Below, piece by piece: positions 14,579 through 18,469 of a DNA stretch of 18,469 bases (positions are counted from its first letter, which is position 1; each line of letters starts with the position of its first letter). The translations under genes and the position numbers were made by a program. Under the pieces are notes generated by a model. It worked only from the letters and a program-made list of their open reading frames with translations, did no database searches and was not told the DNA's origin. The stretch is taken from contig CAAEQF010000123.1 of the NCBI GenBank assembly GCA_900758075.1, positions 1 to 18,469 on the forward strand, read 5' to 3'. Origin of the DNA: Coriobacteriia bacterium. GTDB lineage: Bacteria > Actinomycetota > Coriobacteriia > Coriobacteriales > QAMH01.

Positions 14579-16228
14579 ATGAACACTTCACAGACTTCGC
14601 AAACAGACGAGCAGCCCTCGTCGAGCGCACATTCAATCGCAAAATCGACGGGGATGATGTCCGCACTCATTCTCGTCTCCCGCATCACGGGCTTCATCCG
14701 CACTTGGGCTATGGCATTCGCCCTGGGGAACACCTTCCTCGCCGCCTCCTACTCCTTGGCAAACAACCTGCCGAACATGATCTACGAGCTTGTCGCGGGC
14801 GGCGTGCTCTCGACGGCGTTTCTGCCCATCTACATGCAGCAGCGCAACGCGCACTCGCGCGAGGCGGCCAACGACTACGTGAGCAACCTGCTCTCCATCG
14901 CGGCCGTGTTCCTGGGGCTCGTCTCGCTTGCGGCAAGCGTGTTCGCCCCGCAGGTCATGGTCACGCAAAGCCTGTTCTCGTCCGCGAGCAACGACACCGT
15001 AGAGGCTGCAGTCTGGTTCTTCAGGTTCTTTGCGTTCCAGATTGTCTTCTACGGGCTGAGCGCGATCTTCTCCGGCGTCCTCAACGCCGAGCGCAGGTAC
15101 TTCTGGCCATCGGTGAGCTCGGTGTTCATGAACATCATCACCATCGCCACGTTCTTCGGCTACCCGCTCGTCAACGGCATGGGCACCGAGGCGGGCATTA
15201 CCTGGCTCGCCGTCGGGACGACGCTCTCGATCGCCGTCCTCGCGTTCGTCCAGGTTCCCGCGCTCGTGAAAAGCGGGTACCGCTTCCGTTTCTTCATCGA
15301 CCTGCGCGGCGAGGGGCTGCACGACACCGTCAAGCTCGCGCTGCCCGCCATCGCGTGCACGGCAATCAACCTCGTGTCCCTGAGCTTCATGAACTCGACC
15401 GCCCTGCATGTCGCCGACAACGGGCCCTCCTCCGTCAGCTACGCGTGGATGTGGTACCAGTTTCCCTACGGCGTTCTTGGCGTGGCGCTGTCGACCGCCA
15501 TGTTCACCGAGATGTCCGACGCGATGTCGCGTGGCAACTACAAACGCTTCAAGCGTCAGCTCAACTTCGGGCTCCGAACGACCTGGCTGCTCATCATCCC
15601 CATGGCGGTCATGGTGTTCGTGTGCGCTGCCCAGCTCATCGGCCTGTACTCGGCGGGGCGCTTCACGGCACAGGATATCGCCCCCATCGCGAACCTGCTG
15701 CGCGGATGGGCCATCGCGTTGCCGCTCTACGCTGGCTACATGTTCTTGTACCGTGCTTATTCCTCGCTCAAGGACCTGAAGACCATCGCGCTGTGCAACC
15801 TGTTCTTGACCATTGTGCAGGTGTTTCTCTACATGCTGCTCACCGGGGTCATCACGCTGCCGGGGCTTCCCACACTCGCGCTGGGGCTCATCGGTATCCC
15901 TTGCGGCGATATCGTGTTCTACGCCCTCATGATGGTGCTGCTGTTGCTCGTATTGCGCCGCAGGATCGGCGGGTTCGAATTCAAGAGCACGCTCGTCTCC
16001 ACCTGCAAGGTGCTCATCGCGAGCATTATCGGAGGCGCCGTCAGCGCCGCCCTCATCGCCGCGCTCGGGCTCGCACTCGACCTGCAGACCATCGGAGGCA
16101 GCCTCGTCGCGCTCGTCGTCGCCGGCGGCATCGGGCTTGCGCTCATCTTCGTGCTTTGCCGCATGCTCGGGATTACCGAGGTGGCAACCATGGCGCGGCG
16201 CATCGCCGAGAAGGTACGCCGCCGCTAG
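14579..16228 (+). CDS. murJ: Lipid II flippase MurJ (MviN family)
   Basis: A 549-residue integral membrane protein of the MOP superfamily with about 14 hydrophobic helices from residue 26 to near the end. Family landmarks are the N-terminal SRITGFIRTWAMAFALG block and NLPNMIYELVAGGVLSTAFLPIY, with the GGxLSxAFxP-like element. A later QFPYGVLGVALSTAMFTEMS segment is also characteristic. MurJ moves lipid II across the cytoplasmic membrane for peptidoglycan synthesis. I chose ATG 14579, since the polar Ser/Gln/Thr-rich N terminus then begins with MNTSQTSQ and a -10 box sits just upstream. In-frame TTG 14549 and ATG 14558 remain possible. Its TAG shares the bases CTAG with the stop of the convergent glycosyltransferase gene. 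Confidence 0.95.
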   Translation: MNTSQTSQTDEQPSSSAHSIAKSTGMMSALILVSRITGFIRTWAMAFALGNTFLAASYSLANNLPNMIYELVAGGVLSTAFLPIYMQQRNAHSREAANDYVSNLLSIAAVFLGLVSLAASVFAPQVMVTQSLFSSASNDTVEAAVWFFRFFAFQIVFYGLSAIFSGVLNAERRYFWPSVSSVFMNIITIATFFGYPLVNGMGTEAGITWLAVGTTLSIAVLAFVQVPALVKSGYRFRFFIDLRGEGLHDTVKLALPAIACTAINLVSLSFMNSTALHVADNGPSSVSYAWMWYQFPYGVLGVALSTAMFTEMSDAMSRGNYKRFKRQLNFGLRTTWLLIIPMAVMVFVCAAQLIGLYSAGRFTAQDIAPIANLLRGWAIALPLYAGYMFLYRAYSSLKDLKTIALCNLFLTIVQVFLYMLLTGVITLPGLPTLALGLIGIPCGDIVFYALMMVLLLLVLRRRIGGFEFKSTLVSTCKVLIASIIGGAVSAALIAALGLALDLQTIGGSLVALVVAGGIGLALIFVLCRMLGITEVATMARRIAEKVRRR

Positions 16229-17106
16229 GCGATGTCGATCTCGCTGCGGTCGTCGCGCAGCTCGTTGGGCATCACGCGGATGTCGCCAAATCCCATCTCG
16301 CGGAACGCCTTGGCGGTGCGGTGTGGGATTGTGATATCGGATTGGAACTGTCCGCAGTACTCGAGCGCCTGGACGAGCGTCACGTTGTGGTACAGGTCGG
16401 CAATCGTGTCCACATCGGGCACATCGGGCAAATACAGCGCAGGAAGCCCCAGGCGACTTGCCTTCTGGATGTACGCGGGCAGGACCGTCAGCCCGTCGCG
16501 GTTGTAGTACACGCCGGTATGGTCGAACTCCGTCTTCGCGGTCCAGCCCACCATGCTGACGCCCATCTCCTGGTCGGGAGCGAGCACGATGCCGCCGCCG
16601 TCTCGCTCGCACAGCTCGTGCAAGCGGCCGAACCCCTCGACGATGATGCTGCGCCGCAAGGCGGGCATGTCGCACCCCATGCTCAAGATCGTATCGAATC
16701 CACGTTCCCAGACCTGCTGGAATGCCCCGTTGTAGTGTTCGTCGAAGCTCGCGCCGTCATCGTGGATAAACGTGAGCTCATGCGACCAGGTGCCGCTTTG
16801 CGCGAACAGCTCGCGCATCTTGCGCTCGCCTTCCTCACCCGGCGAGGAAATGACGATGCTGTACTCGTCGTTGACGGGCATGTGCTCGCAGGTGCCCTCG
16901 TACGCGCGGCGTTCGAGATTTGCACGCTCGAGGTCGTCGACGGCGTCGCAGCATGCTTCGACGACGTCGAACAGCATGCAGTGGTACAGGCGGGACGCCG
17001 TTTCCGGGTCAAAGTAGCCGTCTTTGAGCGGCGTGAGGCGCGTCTTGACCTTGCCCGGCTCCGGAACTTTCGAAAACAGTAGTATGGCGTTTCTTCTCGT
17101 ATTCAT
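16225..17106 (-). CDS. DUF2064/TIGR04282-type glycosyltransferase, divergent
   Basis: A 293-residue protein starting with ILLFSKVPEPGKVKTRLTP (8-26), the nucleotide-sugar-binding signature of the DUF2064 family. Its members were annotated as rSAM/selenodomain-associated and later as arsenosugar-biosynthesis glycosyltransferases. The mid-protein GSDCPDL element appears as GCDMPAL, the usual PAxDGGYxLIGL is replaced by PDQEMGVSMVGW, and LPDVPDVDTIADL (near 225-240) matches the family's DVDTxxDL. It is longer than the roughly 200-230 residues usual for the family, with about 55 extra C-terminal residues of unknown role. A nucleotidyltransferase-like function is the main alternative. The ArsM-ArsS fusion about 10.6 kb away is a plausible partner but not adjacent. 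There is no good ribosome-binding site. Confidence 0.75.
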   Translation of the reverse strand: MNTRRNAILLFSKVPEPGKVKTRLTPLKDGYFDPETASRLYHCMLFDVVEACCDAVDDLERANLERRAYEGTCEHMPVNDEYSIVISSPGEEGERKMRELFAQSGTWSHELTFIHDDGASFDEHYNGAFQQVWERGFDTILSMGCDMPALRRSIIVEGFGRLHELCERDGGGIVLAPDQEMGVSMVGWTAKTEFDHTGVYYNRDGLTVLPAYIQKASRLGLPALYLPDVPDVDTIADLYHNVTLVQALEYCGQFQSDITIPHRTAKAFREMGFGDIRVMPNELRDDRSEIDIA

Positions 17107-17113
17107 GGCGCCT

Positions 17114-17119
17114 ATTGTA
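17114..17119 (-). promoter_or_regulatory. Candidate -10 box of the DUF2064 gene, implying a leaderless mRNA
   Basis: TACAAT on minus ends seven bases before the ATG at 17106, so the transcription start would coincide with the start codon. The -35 region falls in the T-tract of the hsp20 terminator and matches poorly. Confidence 0.4.
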
Positions 17120-17130
17120 TCTCAAGAGCC

Positions 17131-17173
17131 GAAAAAAGAAGAGGAGCCGGACCTGGGGATAAGTCCGGCTCCT
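17131..17173 (-). terminator. Intrinsic terminator of hsp20
   Basis: On minus, AGGAGCCGGAC (17173-17163) pairs perfectly with GTCCGGCTCCT (17152-17142) around a ten-base loop, followed by CTTC and six Ts (17137-17132). The rest of 17107-17251 shows nothing else I can support. Confidence 0.88.
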
Positions 17174-17251
17174 AAAAGGAGAGAGGAAAGAGGGAGATGC
17201 TATGGTGTTATGCACCCATGTGGAGTCGCCCGCATGGGCACGCGACGCGGC

Positions 17252-17686
17252 TTACTGAATCTCGAGGTGCGTCTTCTTGGGAAGGAGTTCTTCCTTCTTG
17301 GGCATGTCGAGCGTCAGCACGCCGTTTTCGAACTTGGCGCTGATGTGGTCGACGTCGATGGCGGACACGTCGAAGCTGCGGCTGTACGTACCATACGAGC
17401 GCTCGCAGCGCACGTAGTTGCCCTGCTTGTCCTTGTCCTCGTAGTCGGAATGGCGCTCCGCCTTGATGGTCAGAATGTCATTGTCGACGTCGAGGTTGAT
17501 GTCGTCTTTGTTGAATCCGGGCAGGTCGGCTTCTAGCACGAACTTGCCGTCATCCTCTTTGATGTCGGCCTTGAAAATGGCAGCGGGCCCAGCGACGTTG
17601 AAGGGCGTGAACGGCTCCCTGAACATGCGCTTCTCAAATTCATCGATTGCGCGGAACGGGTTGTAGCCAGTGATTTCTCTACTCAT
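17252..17686 (-). CDS. Hsp20/alpha-crystallin family small heat-shock protein
   Basis: A 144-residue protein with a short N-terminal arm (MSREITGYNPFRAIDEFEKR), an alpha-crystallin domain at about 36-130 and a short tail. Domain landmarks are ADLPGFNKDDI (53-63), SYGTYSRSF (97-105, the family SxGxFxRxF element) and NGVLTLDMPK (121-130). The tail ends in LEI, a variant of the IxI motif that docks neighbouring subunits. Such proteins form oligomers that hold unfolding proteins in the cytoplasm until other chaperones act. ATG 17686 has AAGGA eight bases upstream; an in-frame ATG at 17731 lies within the leader repeats and is unlikely. The gene is monocistronic, with its own promoter and terminator. 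Confidence 0.95.
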   Translation of the reverse strand: MSREITGYNPFRAIDEFEKRMFREPFTPFNVAGPAAIFKADIKEDDGKFVLEADLPGFNKDDINLDVDNDILTIKAERHSDYEDKDKQGNYVRCERSYGTYSRSFDVSAIDVDHISAKFENGVLTLDMPKKEELLPKKTHLEIQ

Positions 17687-17724
17687 GATTTCGATCCTTT
17701 CCAATCGAGTGGTTACTTCGGTGT

Positions 17725-17756
17725 GAGTCATATCTAAGTCTTATTGACTCATATCT
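17725..17756. repeat. Direct repeats, candidate operator in the hsp20 leader
   Basis: GAGTCATATCT (17725-17735) and GACTCATATCT (17746-17756) match at 10 of 11 positions and are 21 bases apart, two helical turns. They begin a few bases downstream of the predicted transcription start. They match neither CIRCE nor the HspR HAIR consensus as I know them. Confidence 0.5.
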
Positions 17757-17766
17757 TTTTACATCG

Positions 17767-17772
17767 ATTATA
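17767..17772 (-). promoter_or_regulatory. -10 box (TATAAT) of hsp20
   Basis: A perfect TATAAT on minus in a strongly AT-rich stretch, predicting a start near 17760 and a 5' leader of about 75 bases. No good -35 hexamer is seen 16-18 bases upstream, so an activator or alternative sigma contact is possible. Confidence 0.5.
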
Positions 17773-17830
17773 GTAGGATACTTTATATTGCATGTGGGCA
17801 TCAGCCGAATGTCATTTTGGTGACATTGGC

Positions 17831-17842
17831 AACGGCGCCGTT
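17831..17842. repeat. 12-base perfect palindrome AACGGCGCCGTT between hsp20 and the DUF308 gene
   Basis: A self-complementary 12-mer in the 240-base divergent region, about 60 bases upstream of the hsp20 -10 box and about 85 before the DUF308 gene. An operator for either gene is possible. No other support. Confidence 0.35.
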
Positions 17843-17926
17843 ACACAAACCCGTGGACGCGCCCCCGCCAGCAGGCGCGTGCGAGTACACTGACAGTAGC
17901 AGCTAGGCACGAACAAGAAGGCAGTC

Positions 17927-18433
17927 ATGCAGATGCAGAATCGCGGGACGCTGTTCGGAGGCGGGGTCGTAATGGTCGTGCTGGGAATCATCTTCCTGGC
18001 ATTCCCGGGCTTCACCATGTCGTTTTTCACGGTACTCGCCGGCATCGGGTTTCTGGCAGGGGGCATCAGCGCAATCGCCGCATGGTGGGGCACGCGCGAG
18101 TTCGGCGGCGGTGGCGGCGTCTTGTTCTTCGGGATACTGAGCATAATCTTCGCGCTCGTGTGCTTCGTGCACCCACTTGCACTTGCCGCGACGCTCACGT
18201 GGCTTGTTGCGCTGTGCGTGCTCATCGCGGGCATTGCGCAAATCGCCTCGCTCATCGCCATGGGGAGCTTCCCCATGCGCGCCGCGGCAATCGCGAGCAC
18301 GGCCGTCATGGCGCTGTTCGGCCTGTTCGCCCTCATCTGGCCGCCGATGGTCGTCCAGTTCGTGGGCATCTCGCTCATCATCGAAGGCGTCACGGCATTC
18401 ATGCTCGGCCTTACCTCGAAGCAGAGCTTCTAG
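17927..18433 (+). CDS. HdeD/DUF308-family membrane protein
   Basis: A 168-residue protein made almost entirely of six hydrophobic helices, joined by short loops such as WGTREFGGGGG, and containing repeated GIxxLxxP-type helices of DUF308. Helix starts are near 8, 30, 63, 88, 113 and 137. HdeD from E. coli, the best-known relative, is linked to acid resistance; for most members the function is unknown, so that role is only suggested. AAGAAGG lies five bases before the ATG; a second ATG two codons later is equally possible. TACACT at 17887-17892 is a weak candidate -10. The gene is divergent from hsp20, so shared stress control is conceivable. Nothing is discernible in the last 36 bases of the window. 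Confidence 0.85.
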   Translation: MQMQNRGTLFGGGVVMVVLGIIFLAFPGFTMSFFTVLAGIGFLAGGISAIAAWWGTREFGGGGGVLFFGILSIIFALVCFVHPLALAATLTWLVALCVLIAGIAQIASLIAMGSFPMRAAAIASTAVMALFGLFALIWPPMVVQFVGISLIIEGVTAFMLGLTSKQSF

Positions 18434-18469
18434 AACGTCGCCTCAACGTCCTGCCCTACGCGGGAAGCG

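Noticed and set aside
14497..17082. 861-codon plus-strand frame spanning murJ and the DUF2064 gene
   Set aside because: It crosses two real genes in other frames, is Arg/His-rich and low-complexity, and has no recognisable domain.
17687..17800. HspR HAIR or CIRCE element ahead of hsp20
   Set aside because: The repeats are direct and read GAGTCATATCT; neither CTTGAGT-N7-ACTCAAG nor TTAGCACTC-N9-GAGTGCTAA is present.

Overview
The window reads as high-GC actinobacterial chromosome. The best fit I can offer is the class Coriobacteriia (gut or oral anaerobes). This is inferred from base composition, the gene repertoire and my familiarity with such proteins; there is no rRNA or other taxonomic marker here. 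I see no insertion sequence, prophage, CRISPR array, tRNA or rRNA. Coding density is high, and almost every base outside genes carries promoter, terminator or leader signals.

Layout, minus-strand block 1-7570. Read in the direction of transcription: a glycine-riboswitch leader and an AGCS sodium:alanine/glycine symporter (7199-5760), closed by a hairpin at 5706-5731. Then comes a 680-residue fusion of an arsenite S-adenosylmethionine methyltransferase (ArsM) to the radical-SAM arsenosugar enzyme ArsS (5622-3580). It is followed by a UbiB/ABC1 atypical kinase (3489-1837), a 5'-substituted-adenosine (MTA/SAH-type) deaminase (1748-429) and the 5' part of tilS (340 to the edge). The three gaps in this run are 88-90 bases each and carry candidate -10 boxes, so partly independent transcription is possible.

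Middle, 7500-10610. A G3E/COG0523 GTPase (8659-7571) and a NudC-like Nudix hydrolase (9636-8758) lie on minus. A 446-base intergenic stretch (9637-10082) holds a clear plus-strand promoter, a structured RNA with a terminator and a competing antiterminator, and nested palindromes. It leads into a PadR-family regulator (10083-10544) with its own terminator.

Housekeeping cassette, 10606-14369, minus: pyrG, an M20 peptidase and a XerD-type recombinase whose GTG start overlaps the peptidase stop. Divergent from pyrG is murJ (14579-16228, plus), possibly on a leaderless mRNA. It converges on a DUF2064/TIGR04282-type glycosyltransferase (17106-16225, minus). The right end has an hsp20 gene (17686-17252, minus) with a direct-repeat operator candidate, and a divergent HdeD/DUF308 membrane protein (17927-18433).

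How the genes may work together: the most notable theme is organoarsenic metabolism. One polypeptide carries both the methylation and the radical-SAM adenosylation modules. A deaminase for 5'-modified adenosines lies in the same gene run, and a relative of the arsenosugar-associated glycosyltransferase sits about 10.6 kb away. The fusion is read directly from sequence; the wider pathway is a hypothesis. The rest is translation, cell-wall, nucleotide and stress housekeeping.
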